This document shows, in pieces, positions 47,240 through 56,879 of a stretch of 61,635 nt of DNA. Origin of the DNA: Chara braunii (Eukaryota > Streptophyta > Charophyceae > Charales > Characeae); the NCBI GenBank assembly GCA_003427395.1, contig BFEA01000291.1, forward strand, positions 1,463,554 to 1,525,188, read 5' to 3'. Within the stretch, counting starts at the first letter, position 1. Each line of letters starts with the position of its first letter. Made by a program: the position numbers and the translations under genes. The notes below the pieces were generated by a model. The model did not search any database. It was not told where the DNA came from and saw only the letters and a list, made by a program, of their open reading frames with translations.

Positions 47240-48745
47240 GGTTGAAATTTATTAAGTATATTTTTAATATCTTACTTTTGAGTCATTGTTTGAATAGTAG
47301 TTTTAGTTTTAGACCACTGGGCGCTAATTTCCGTATGAACGAATTGAATGACTATTTCGTGTGATTTCTTGAACATCTATTTTAACTTCTTTCCAGGAAA
47401 GAACACATCTCCTATACCACAATGCTCATAGTACCGCCTTTCTCCCCATATTGAAAATATTACTTTGAAAATCTGTCAGGTCTACAAGTATTGGGTTCTA
47501 ATGTCCTAGAAGCAGTGCTCTCCAATCCCAGGGTCATTCCAAACCTGTGAGTTTGGACCATATGTAGTCCCATCTTCTCCGAAGTAGCACAACTTTATGT
47601 TTTTTAATGTGGTCCGATGGACCACGGATCAGATATTAAACTGATCAGAACAGATACTACACTTGATCTTAGCCAAAAGGCCGAGAAAGGTATTAGTAGC
47701 ACAACTTTAGGACATTGCAGAAAAATATATTCAATGGTTTCCCTGATCTTCCTACTGGGAAAGGCCGAGGCACATGCCGGACACCAGGGTAAGGCCAGAC
47801 GCCTTTGTTCAAGAGACGAATGATCAATGCGCCAATCATAAGTTGGCAGACACGTATGAACAATTTGTCACTGTAATGAAGCAAACTTCGCTGGTCTTTC
47901 CTTCAGGTTCTCGAACCATTTGACTGAAGAGAGCAGTTCTGAATGAATATTAAGTTGCCTATACCATCGCTCCTTTACTATAGAAGTGACGTCAAGTTTT
48001 CGACGAAGTAGACGGCACGAGGCCTTGACTGTTAGGGAAAGCAGACTTTGAGGTTTACATCGTTTATTCTCTCTCCAAGACCATTCTATTGGGTCTACTA
48101 TTGGAAGTTCAGGAATTGGTAATTGAGGGAAGTAAGCCCTCCATCCGTTGATACTTGAACAGTATAACACCCTGATCCTGTACATTACATAATTAGGAAA
48201 AAATGCCACTAAATTTTGATCTGCTTGAGGGATCGAGTGGTCTTTACTAATTCTGCACAGATTAAGTAGGGCGCCGTCATGAACTATGTCCAACACTTGC
48301 CCTACAACAGTAGACCCATCAGGTTGAATGCCTCCCACCCAATTTGCCTTTCTGAATTTCGGACCCTTTTAGGTTCCAATTCCAAGACTAAAGGAATGAA
48401 GGCTATACTTTTGTCCAAATTCTCTATTAGATTCCTAGCATACTTGATCTCTTTCCTCAACAGGTCCACTGTTTTCTATTTCTTGTTTGTGAAATCCCAG
48501 AGATCCTTGATTCTCATGATGTGTGATTTCCCCCATGTTGTCTAAGGAGGTTGTGAGCTGATATAGACCCTTCCATTGGAGTCTGAAATCCATCTGTTAC
48601 CAAAGATAGGTTGTCTGAGGATTTCCTTGTATCTTGATGGTAGGGATCTATTGGGAAGTGGGAGTTTACGCCATGTTTCAAGTATTTCTGACCAAAAAAT
48701 ATCTAGGACTAGGTCTTTAACGGTTCACTGGGAAGCTCTGTTTAA
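47240..48745 (-). pseudogene. Second L1-type LINE, 3' fragment
   Basis: On the minus strand, from 48700 downward: LPSRYKEILRQPIFGNRWIS, IMRIKDLWDF, then a 156-codon open frame (48338-47868; KERWYRQLNIHSELLSSVKW), LALPWCPACASAFPSRKIR and ETIEYIFLQCP, a zf-RVT-like finger parallel to CHSCSASFPHSKIAETI in the plus-strand LINE. The frame then resumes after a U2-derived insertion as RRRWDYIWSK, PWDWRALLLG and NMGRKAVL. Stops are present, so it is inactive. It is homologous to the 44.9-46.1 kb region but clearly diverged, so it is a different element, not a recent duplicate. Confidence 0.8.
47598..47694 (-). pseudogene. U2 snRNA retropseudogene
   Basis: The minus strand from 47693 reads ATACCTTTCTCGGCCTTTTG, GCTAAGATCAAGTGTAGTAT, CTGTTC, ATCAGTTTAATATCTGAT and GTGGTCCATCGGACCACATT, i.e. 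the first roughly 87 nt of U2 snRNA including stem-loop I, the branch-site recognition GTAGTA and stem-loop IIa, in the plant form (ATACC at the 5' end). It then stops before the Sm site and is followed by a short A-rich tail (TTAAAAAACA). A perfect 15-bp target duplication, AGTAGCACAACTTTA, flanks it (47583-47597 and 47695-47709). The host LINE frame reads ...FLQCPKVVLL before and KVVLLRRRWD after, showing a clean insertion. It is too truncated to function in the spliceosome. Confidence 0.95.
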
Positions 48746-48748
48746 AGA

Positions 48749-49203
48749 TAAATATATGCGTCAAACAGAGCTGCCTGGTAAACCGTAGGGGCAGAGAGGG
48801 AGGGAGAAGAGGACAACAAACGAGGGGCTGTGATAAACTGTTTCGTCGGAGTTTCACTGACTCATCAGGAGGCTGAACCCTCCACAGTCTGCAGAATCCC
48901 GTAACCGATTACACTGTAAGTGATAATCCACCTTAACCCCGGTTGCGGTTAAGCATGAACGACTGCCCGACAACTGATACCCTGAGCTGGGCACCAACAA
49001 CTGCCCTCAAGGTACCTGTGACGAACATCAAAGCAGACTATCACTCACCCACACCAGATGGAAAAATCTACAGACTGTCGGTTCACACCCCAGCTAAACA
49101 CCCATGAAACAAAGAAAGGTCTGTCACAGCCAAAAAATACACTCCAGACACGCCGCTGGCACTAGAGGCACAACAAATAATCTGTTTGACGATATATATT
49201 TAT
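48749..49203 (-). mobile_element. Short TIR-bearing element carrying a hammerhead motif
   Basis: About 455 bp bounded by inverted ends TAAATATATGCGTCAAACAG (48749) and CTGTTTGACGATATATATTTA (ending 49203), one base and a TA apart in sequence. It has no coding frame. In its minus-strand orientation the element has about 310 bp, then the hammerhead motif (48890-48841), then CACAGCCCCTCGTTTGTTGT, a pyrimidine tract and CTACGGTTTACC. The last roughly 120 bp are shared with 15148-15270. It borders the LINE fragment at 48745. Class unknown: retrozyme-like or DNA element remain possible. Confidence 0.5.
48838..48890 (-). ncRNA. Type III-like hammerhead-ribozyme motif, copy 2
   Basis: On the minus strand: stem III AGACTGT (48890-48884), position 17 = G (48883), stem I GAGG/CCTC around GTTCAG, core CTGATGA (48868-48862), stem II GTCAG/CCGAC with loop TGAAACT (one A-C mismatch), core GAA, and closing stem III ACAGTTT. 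All three stems can form in the permuted type III order, which is hard to get by chance. However, the cleavage-site nucleotide is G where active ribozymes need A, C or U, and stem II has a mismatch, so this copy is probably inactive. Confidence 0.65.
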
Positions 49204-49204
49204 T

Positions 49205-49740
49205 ATTTATATATTTCGACGACATATGTATTGTGTTTGACGATATTGACGCTAGGTATATCTTATTTGAAGTTATTTGAACTTAATTTCAGAATTTTCG
49301 GTGATATTTTCGTTATTTGAACTTATTTCCTGTATATATTACATCACATTCTGAAGCCTTTCAACTCAAATTTAATCGAGTGCTGACCTTGCTTGCTTTG
49401 CTTTTCTTTCATTCTTCCAATTTCCTTCCAAAAAAGTGGGGATGCAAACTAGAAAATAACCCAGCCCATGTGGCTGGATGGTAAACCCATGAATTGTTGA
49501 AATTGTTGATAAACACATCTGAGTTCAAATCCTCATGGACTCAGATGAATAAAATAACTCTGAATTACGGTCAATTACCTGGTGTCGGTCAGTTCAATGA
49601 TTATACCCTAAGGCCATCACCCTTTCCGGGGCGAAGGAGGGAATTTACAGCCAAACATGACATTACACTAAAAAATATCAAACCACAGGAAGTTAATCAA
49701 GCGTCAGATGACACAATATTTTAAAAATACTAAGATGGAA
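49205..49740. other. No recognisable gene
   Basis: AT-rich sequence with further CTGTTTGACGATAT-like phrases (about 49232), then unremarkable DNA up to the 3' end of the flippase gene. Confidence 0.5.
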
Positions 49741-49977
49741 AACTTTGGATAACCTCAAATCCTGTACATGCAATGTGGTCAACCTGGGGACAGTAGACAA
49801 GGAGGAAGGTACATCAAGGTGGAGACAGATGAACTGAAAGCCTGTAGAGAGAGGAGAGGGAAGACATCAGTGCACAACAGCTGCTGCCGACCAGTAAAGG
49901 TGGACCTGCCACGCCAAAGTGCATAGCTCCCCTGCTTTTGACTTTGACATTTAGTTGAATGAAATGAGCGATGGATG

Positions 49978-51304
49978 TTAGGGTTGTTTGCGGGTACACG
50001 TAACGAACCCCATGCTGTATCTGCGCTCGCCGACTTGCAGAACACCATCTCGAACCTGAGGCAATTCTCGCCATGTGACATGGGGCAGGTTCGGGTCGTG
50101 ATCGGACGTGTCATACTGCGAATCAGTGGAATCCGCACGAGGACGGTCTTGTAACTTTAGCCTACGAATCGCCGGCGGCAGACTCATTGAGTGCCGGAGA
50201 CTTTTCTTCAGTGTTTTTTTGTTGTCTTGGATCCCGTCCCCGTCTTGGTCGTCTTCCTGCTGTGAGGGAGAATCCCCGTGCTGAGCAATTGCTTCTTCAG
50301 TGACCGATTTGCGAGATGCAGATGGCGTTTTGTGTACGCGTCGCATCAAGGAGGAACGACTATGTTCCGCAGTGTCTTCAGGGGACAGCTCCTTGTGGTG
50401 TACATCGCCCTCTGTACAAGACAGCTCTTTCCTGTTTTGTGCTGCATCGGTGCGGTCATCTGCGGACGCCCCGCTTCTCCTTCGCTGTCTCCCCACTTCT
50501 TTGGCCTTTCCTTCGCCCTTCAAGTGACCAGACGCGCTGCCGTGGTCTACTAGACCTACAAACTTGCCGTTCCTCCATCCATGGTCCACTTCCTGCAAAA
50601 CCTGGAACAAACTCGGGCGAAAGAGTCGGAGGAAGGTGAAAAATAAGTAGTCAATCAGGCAGGCAAGTACAGGCACCAAGATGAGGGCTAGCCAGACGGA
50701 GGTGTTTTCGAGGGCTTGAGAATAATAACCAGAGAGCTCTGAGAACGCTTGCGCTATTTTGTCCTGTGGGGTGGAGGAGAGCAGGGCGACAAGCACCATC
50801 AAAAGAATGATGCTCTCTACCCAAACGGCAGCGTGTGTGAACCAATGCCATAAGTTTATTCGCAGTGCGAGCTTTACATTCACGACGACCACCAAGAGGA
50901 TGTAGATGCTGATGCTGATGAAATCAAAGCCATTGATTTGTCCGTCGGGCTGGGGATTGTCGAGAATTTTCACCAGCGCAAAGAAAATTATAAACGCGTG
51001 CCATGTTGCAGCAATCATCCAGCCTAGGAAGCTGCTGTAGAATATGGACGCAGCTTCGTTCTGGGTTTCCTTATACAGAGCAGGGTTGCTTTCAACCATG
51101 TGCGCCGGAACGTCTTGGTCAAATCCTGCCTGAAGCAGAGGTGGAAAGAAGGTCCAGAGGAGATCATATGTGCACATCAGCACCGTCGGGAAGAGTGGCT
51201 GGGCTGAGAATCCAGAGACACATGCAAGAAACAGGTTCCCCAGTGTGTAGACAACATTCTTGTACAGCACATAGAATATCAGTTCTCGATTGCGTTTATA
51301 GCTC
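49978..51304 (-). CDS. P4-type phospholipid flippase, last exon (C-terminal membrane region)
   Basis: The terminal exon of a P4-ATPase (plant ALA/aminophospholipid ATPase family), which flips phospholipids from the outer to the cytosolic leaflet using ATP. The exon starts after TTTTGTGCAG (acceptor AG 51306-51305) with G|AGC TAT AAA and ends at TAA 49980-49978. Joined to the upstream exon it restores the family signature HGRWSYKR. Six membrane segments follow (TM5-TM10), including FLACVSGFSAQPLF, the family's FDQDV loop with SNPALYKETQNE, and LILVPVLACLIDYLFFTFLR. A long hydrophilic tail of about 200 residues, rich in Ser, Arg and Asp, follows; it is longer than in many homologues and may be regulatory. 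It is separated from the previous exon by a 5.8-kb intron full of transposons. Confidence 0.95.
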
Positions 51305-51604
51305 CTGCACAAAAGCCATGGCGATCACCGGGCATCGCGAATGATACGCAAGGACATTGTGCAGCATGGCACAGATCATCACAGAGATTCAGCATTTTCA
51401 GAGCAAACCAGAACTAGCAATCGTCGAATAAAAGCAGCAAAGCAAAGCAAGACATCAAATTTCGAGGTATGTACACCAGTATGTACACCAGTCTGTATAC
51501 TAGTGGAACGATCATCATGATCACAACTTGGTGTCCGTAGTTTCATTCAAGTACGTGTATTTATACTTACAAGAGAATATTTATCATTCATTCCTATCAA
51601 AATG

Positions 51605-51676
51605 ATTTGACTGGTTCTTTTTTGGCTTTTGATCTTCCCCAAAAAAGATCAAAAGCCAAAAAAGAACCAGTCAAAT
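51605..51676. repeat. Perfect 32-bp inverted repeat with 8-nt loop
   Basis: The arms 51605-51636 (ATTTGACTGGTTC...GATCTT) and 51645-51676 are perfectly complementary around CCCCAAAA. It lies in the flippase intron about 300 bp from the last exon. No homologous copy was noticed elsewhere in the window. Confidence 0.95.
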
Positions 51677-51787
51677 TGTTGCTACAAGCCAGAGAGTGGT
51701 CTTGATGTTGGAGGGCATGAGGGTGGTGCTGCCACCATCCTGCCATCATCCCACACCACACTCCCTAGAACGTCCCTCCGCCCTCAT

Positions 51788-51792
51788 GAGGG

Positions 51793-51858
<66 letters not shown>

Positions 51859-51891
51859 CGGTGCTGCATCAATGCCAACAGCAACAGCAAA

Positions 51892-51926
<35 letters not shown>

Positions 51927-51960
51927 TACCGGCATTGGCAACAACAGCAACAGCCGCAGC
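51788..51960. repeat. (GTTGCT)n facing (AACAGC)n: long hairpin-forming microsatellite
   Basis: About eleven GTTGCT units (51791-51857) are followed after a short spacer by about eight to ten CAACAG units (about 51878-51930), i.e. complementary arrays in inverted order. The frames read poly-Leu or (Val-Ala)n then poly-Gln or Ala-Thr, on both strands. These are composition artefacts in an intron, not proteins. Confidence 0.9.
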
Positions 51961-52094
51961 ACCGGCATCAAACCGTGACACTGGCAAGAGCAAGAATGAT
52001 AACACCAACTAATACCAACATCAGCAGCAACAGCATCAACCATGATGACACCAAGAACATGGATGACAAGACCAACTGCAACAATGATGACGAA

Positions 52095-52143
52095 AAGAAG
52101 AAGAAGAAGAAGAAGAAGAAGAAGAAGAAGAGGAGGAGGAGGT
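52095..52143 (+). repeat. (GAA)n/(GGA)n microsatellite
   Basis: About twelve AAG/GAA triplets followed by AGG triplets. Confidence 0.92.
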
Positions 52144-52199
52144 TGATACAGCAAATGACATAACAAGCAGAACAGCGCAAACAGTAGGCATCCACATTG

Positions 52200-52880
52200 T
52201 TTCCTTTGATGTCCGATTGTGTCAGCTAGCTGGTTTTGACCTCCTCAGTGGTGCTGTACATGTTGATAAAGCATATCAGGAAATGTAATGGCACAGCCAA
52301 TGCACAGGGAGGGGAACGGTATCCAGTTTTGGACTGATGCAGTCATACTTGGGCAATGGGAAATATGCTGGCTAAGATTGGGAGGTGGGGCGGGGGGTTG
52401 GGTTGGGGGCACAGGGGCAGCTTTGGGTTTGGCTCCACGCCTCCGTAGTTGGGCAAAGTGGCTTACTAGCCCGGGGCGAGGTTCCGCTTACACTCGTACT
52501 TCAATGGTGGCCACTGACCTTCATACTCTACATTTCGAAACAGAGAACCTGCGTGAGTGGAACATCGAACCTGGGCACTTTGTTTGAGCCCATGGGGTAG
52601 CTCTTGGGGCCAGTGAGATTCAGATCTGCACCCTCCCCATTCAGTTGGTGTATATTTCAAATTGTTTGCTGTTTCAGCCTTGCGAGTTTTGAGCCCAGAA
52701 CCCGAACGTAGGATCTCTGTAGGCTTAGGCTAGAACAACACTTTGTAGACCGATTTCATCTTAGATTGTCCCATAACAGACCCAGCAGGCCTAGGCTAGG
52801 CTGTCAAATGTGACAAGCAGCCAACAGTTTAAATTCTGAATTCATTCATCAAGTTTGTCACTGTTTGTGTGTTGCTTTTA
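52200..52880. other. Intronic sequence, nothing recognised
   Basis: Part of the flippase intron. No gene or repeat recognised apart from G-rich stretches at 52380-52420. Confidence 0.5.
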
Positions 52881-52883
52881 CCG

Positions 52884-52994
52884 CTACCGTCTTCACCCGA
52901 ATAGAACGCCCGGTCATTATCGCTGCATCTGGACCGTCAGTTGTGCCAAATACAGCTATAATGACCGGGCGTTTTATTTGGGTGAAGACGGTAG
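52884..52994. mobile_element. Hairpin MITE family, copy in flippase intron (1)
   Basis: 111 bp bounded by CTACCGTCTTCACC and GGTGAAGACGGTAG. The left arm continues CGAATAGAACGCCCGGTCAT and the right arm is its near-perfect complement (ATGACCGGGCGTTTTATTTG). A TA at each outer end could be the target duplication, as in Tc1/mariner-type MITEs. No coding. Other copies: 53795-53916, 26251-26367 and, diverged, 56743-56852. Confidence 0.85.
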
Positions 52995-53794
52995 TGACAT
53001 GCGAGATAGGGCGCAGCCATAGGCAGTAAGATCTTTGCGCTTCGCTAGATGGTTTCTCAAGCCAATTGTTGCATGTTGCTCAAGGAGAGAGCATATTTTT
53101 TTTATATAGAGCATCAGTGACTGAATCAAAACAAATTCTATTCTCTATCATTGATTATTCTATTCAAAAAAAAAAAAGGGGCAACGATGCTCAGTTGTAC
53201 TGTTTGTACATAAGCTTTTCCTGTTTTTTTTTCATCGACTACTTTTTGCGAATGTTAAACGCCAATTCTGTGTGAAGTTTGCAATCAAGTGAGATCCTCT
53301 CTCTTTTTTTTTTTTTTTTTAATCTCAGAAAATGTTGAACTCCAATTTTGTGTGAAGTTTGCAATCAAGTGTGATCCTATCTCAGTCAAGTCAAGTGTGT
53401 ACTTGTGATGATGAGTAGTCGTAGCGGTAGAAACATACAAACCAAGTGGTCATAGTAGGGATTAATGGTAGAAATCTGAAATACGTGCCAAATGGCTATA
53501 TAGCAGGGATTGCTGAACATAGACCCATAAAGTGGACACACCATGAGGGCTTTCGAGCTTAGACCACACCATACATTCCAAGTGGTCATAGCGGTACAAA
53601 ATGTAAAGCAGGGATTATTGAACATAGAGAGATATAGTGGACACTATGTCGGGCTCTTGATCTTAGACTATACAATCCATGCGCCAGACCATAAGGAGTT
53701 GCTCTTGATAAGCTCCGGGTGCTGATAGGAAATTTCCTGCTATTAAGGGTACAGCCGAGGGAGTCCATAGTAAGGAGGGGTATGGTAGATTCAT

Positions 53795-53916
53795 TAGCCT
53801 ACCGTCTTCACCCGAATAGAACGCCCCCCGGTCATTATAGCTGCATTTGGCCCAACTTTCAGTCCAGATGCAGCGATAATGACCGGGCGTTCTATTCGGT
53901 TGAAGACGGTAGGCTA
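53795..53916. mobile_element. Hairpin MITE family, copy in flippase intron (2)
   Basis: 122 bp with termini TAGCCTACCGTCTTCACCCG and GGTTGAAGACGGTAGGCTA. The arms contain GAATAGAACGCC and CCGGTCATTATAGCTGCAT and pair over nearly their whole length. It is the best preserved fold in the family. Confidence 0.88.
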
Positions 53917-54850
53917 CAAGAGAGTATCCGTGTAGGAGGTGCTCGAAGCCTACCAACGCATATTAGGAGGACCTTACATGTGCGGGTACAGGGAGGAGTA
54001 GATGCCAGATGGGATAGGCAAGGCACCTACGATACCCGAGGGATGGGTGTTCAAGGGAGGATCTAACAATACATGATGACTGTGCTTCAAGGGTAGCCCT
54101 GAGGAAGTGCCAGATGGGGAGCGGAGGGTTAGATAGCCTAGAATAGACTACCTTAGGGGTACCTTATAGAACGCGTGCGAGGGAGAGTAAATCGTATCAA
54201 GTAGAAGTGCTATTGAGTTGCCTAGAGTCTGAATGATGGAACAGAGAAGGAGGGGGGGGGGGGGGGGGGGGGCGCATCCGTAGAGTCCAAAGTTCGCTTG
54301 ATTCAAGCCACGCCCTGCAGACTGGTGGTCCATGGTATTCAGGGGTGTCCTGGTAGCGCCTGCAGGGGGTCACTTGCAATAGGCATAGGTAGGCACGGCT
54401 CGGGATAGGATCTATAGATTCTATACACAGACTTCGGGGTAGGCCTGGCACACAGCAATCCTTTTGAATAACCAAATGGCTGAACATGATGGGATCCTGA
54501 ATGGTTATTTATGTCTTGACTACCATATGAGGACTCTAAGCAGATTGAAGGGCCCGGGTACAGCAAAGGTGGTCCATGGTGGTTGGTGGAAACTTTCCCA
54601 AAATAATACTAGGCTGCTCCCTGTGGAAAACCGTTGGGTATCATGGCAGGGCTCCCCGAGGGGGAAGGGGGGGGCCTGGGCAAGACGATTCATTCGGATA
54701 ACCAAATGGCTGAGTTCCAAGGGGCCTTCCAAGTCCGAATCTGACCTCGACAGCGTCCTGGGAGTTTATTAAAACAAAAGTGTAGCATCCTATGGGCTCC
54801 TACATGGGCCTTTTTCAAGGGCTTCGGTGCGTGAGTTCAAGGTGGAGAAA
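53917..54850. other. Intronic sequence with G21 homopolymer
   Basis: Contains a run of 21 G (54252-54272), rare in eukaryotic DNA, and a duplicated phrase ATAACCAAATGGCTGA (about 54468 and 54698). There is no gene, and the frames here have no domain. Confidence 0.5.
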
Positions 54851-54869
54851 TTGGATCCCTTGACACTCG

Positions 54870-56110
54870 AGGATTTTACTTGGCTACCTCTCCCTACTAC
54901 GGGCTGTTTACCAGGACCACATTGCGCAGCACTTAGAAGTTAGCACTCGTTTACACGAGTACTTATCCTTCTATGCACAACCTACTTCGCCAACAGATGA
55001 CGAAGTCGCAGCGGCCGATTTCTTGAACACTTAGCGAAGGCCGGATGCGAGTTTCACATATAACGGTACGACAACAACAATGCACCACTCCTTTATGTCT
55101 GCATCCAAATACGGCAAGCGTCTTGGAGCGCTTTGCTGGATAGCGGCACGACTCTTATCTTTATTAGCGAGTCGTTCATCCAACGCGCTGGCCTTGGCAC
55201 ACAAGTTCAAAGAAACCTCCATTTCACAGAGGTCAAGCTTGCGGATGGTCGGACGCAACAACTCCTTGACCGATGTATTGAGAATGTGCTTGTCTACCTC
55301 GCCCCTTGTGCGCGCGCAAAGCCGTCACTTTTTTTTTTTTTTTTTTGCAAGGCCCTTATACAAGGCCTCTATCCTGGTGGTGGTAAGAGAACCACCGGGA
55401 TTTTGAGGCTTTGCCTGTCGGGCCGCTCCGTCTATTGGTGGGGAGCCTCACCTGCTGGGAACCGGGCCCAGCGTCCAATGAATACATCTGTACAAAACAG
55501 TACAAAACAGTACATCCTTGAGAGAGACGCCCTTGGGCTGGAAACCGGGTCCAACGTCCCAAATCTAACTTTTACCCTTCACACCTAACCTGCAGCACCG
55601 TTGGGGACTCGCAAAGCCGTCACTTTTGATGTCTTGGACGCAAACTTCGACATGATCCCAGGATGCCTTGGCTTGCAAGTGCAAACCACACAGTCAACTT
55701 TCGTTGGTGAACGCTTACCGTGCACGATGCCTTCGGCGCCGAAGTCCCGTGCACCATTCCTCCTCCACATATTCGATCCGGTGCCAAAATTGTTTTGACA
55801 AAGAGTTTCCAAGCGACTTGCACTTACAAGCGGACCGAGTAAATCGGTCGTTGTTTCCTTCACATCGTAGTGGCAACCAACTCTTCACCAACGGATGCAT
55901 CTTCGAATCCTCACGTGCTTCGATTACTTGACAAGTTCGGAGATGTTTTTGAGCCTCCGATGGGTGCAGTTCCTGACTGCCCCGTCTCTCACGAAATCAT
56001 TCTCGCGGACGACATCCTCTCACCCAAGGGTTGCATCTATCGCATGAGCGAGATGGACCTCATGCGTTTTATGCGTGCAACTCGACGACTTAGGTAAGCT
56101 GAGTTGGTGG
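54870..56110 (+). pseudogene. Ty3/Gypsy retrotransposon fragment: protease and start of RT
   Basis: The retropepsin block LLDSGTTLIFISESFIQRAG (about 55130-55190) carries the D-S-G catalytic triad form. It is followed by VKLADGRTQQ, then, after a SINE-like insertion, AVTFDVLDANFDMI (about 55615-55655, the second protease block), and from 55906 LRLLDKFGDVFEPP, PVSHEIIL and GCIYRMSEMDLM, which lead into Gypsy reverse transcriptase. The RT core and integrase are absent. Frameshifts flank each block. It lies on the strand opposite to the flippase, inside its intron. Confidence 0.85.
55333..55609 (-). mobile_element. SINE-like retroposon nested in the Gypsy protease, 18-bp target duplication
   Basis: A perfect duplication CGCAAAGCCGTCACTTTT (55315-55332 and 55610-55627) bounds a 277-bp insert whose T-run on the + strand is the A-tail of a minus-oriented element. 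In its own orientation it starts AGTCCCCAACGGTGC and contains two versions of the core: GACGTTGGACCCGGTTTCCA and GGACGCTGGGCCCGGTTCCC. Then come CTCCCCACCAATAGACGGAG, CCAGGATAGAGGCC and the A-tail. The protease coding continues on both sides. Confidence 0.9.
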
Positions 56111-56630
56111 TATTCCACTTGGGCCACTCACAGACCACACGCCGGCCAGGTATGGCCTCATGGCTCCCACCTATTCCGACACTGGAGAGGTCACCTTCCT
56201 GGTACTATTCCAGCTCAATCAGCTAGTGGTTGCCCAGACGCGCGACTGTAGGACTGCCACCCTACCCATCCTCCCATCGATTCTCCAAACACACCCCTAT
56301 ACCCACTATCCTACCTCAGTGGTACAAGCACTCAGGACAATCACCTCACCCATGCACTACCTTGATGGTGCCTGAATTGTAAAACCCATTAACCGAAAAC
56401 GGAAAACAGTACAAAGGGTGTCATATTTCCCATGTTTTCTATTCGAGGGAAGGCCAGACCTGTGATGGTCATAAAGTCCTCATTGGCTCGCAGGCATTCA
56501 CTTTAGAGTTGAGGTATCCCTTTGAATAAGGAAAACGCCGAAACGGCATGCAGGTTGAATGAGCAAAACAAAAAGAGTAGCAATGACATGAAAAAGTTCA
56601 AAAAGGATCATTTTGACTGGGCTTCCTGAC
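56111..56630. other. Intronic sequence, nothing recognised
   Basis: No gene, RNA or repeat recognised between the Gypsy fragment and the decayed exon copy. Confidence 0.5.
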
Positions 56631-56634
56631 GTAC

Positions 56635-56675
56635 CATCATCCGTGCACAAGGAGGAGTCAAGTCAAGTGAGTCTT
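56635..56675 (-). pseudogene. Flippase exon copy 3, decayed
   Basis: The minus strand CTCCTCCTTGTGCACGGATG-ATG|GTACGT matches the 3' end of the flippase exon (CTCCTCCTCGTGCATGGACG-ATG|GTATGT), including a donor site. An in-frame TGA replaces the Arg codon and no acceptor is seen. Confidence 0.65.
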
Positions 56676-56742
56676 TTTTTTTCTCTTTTTCCCCTTCTCC
56701 ATTTTTTCTTCCTTTTTTCAGACCATTTCTCGATTTATGTGT

Positions 56743-56852
56743 GTCATCATACAACGTGCGCCGCCGTACGGTCATAATAGCTGTATTTGAGGTATCTTTC
56801 AGTCTAAATACACTTTGATACAGCAATAGTGACCGTATGTTGTATTCTGGTG
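56743..56852. mobile_element. Hairpin MITE family, diverged copy in flippase intron (3)
   Basis: The arms CATACAAC...TACGGTCATAATAGCTGTAT and ATACAGCAATAGTGACCGTA-TGTTGTATTCTGGTGA are complementary and correspond to the GGTCATTATxGCTGCAT part of the better copies. Confidence 0.65.
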
Positions 56853-56879
56853 AAAGAAGGTTTCAACTTTCCGACATAC

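Noticed and set aside
47598-47694. Functional U2 snRNA gene
   Set aside because: It stops before the Sm site and the 3' stem-loops, lacks upstream snRNA promoter elements (interrupted LINE coding lies there instead) and has retroposition hallmarks.
51629-52195. Frames with poly-Leu/poly-Gln, (Val-Ala)n and poly-Lys
   Set aside because: They lie over the GTTGCT/AACAGC and GAA microsatellites within the flippase intron, open on both strands, with no domain.
54870-56110. Complete Ty3/Gypsy element
   Set aside because: Only the protease and the segment before RT are present; no RT core, integrase, LTRs or primer-binding site were found.
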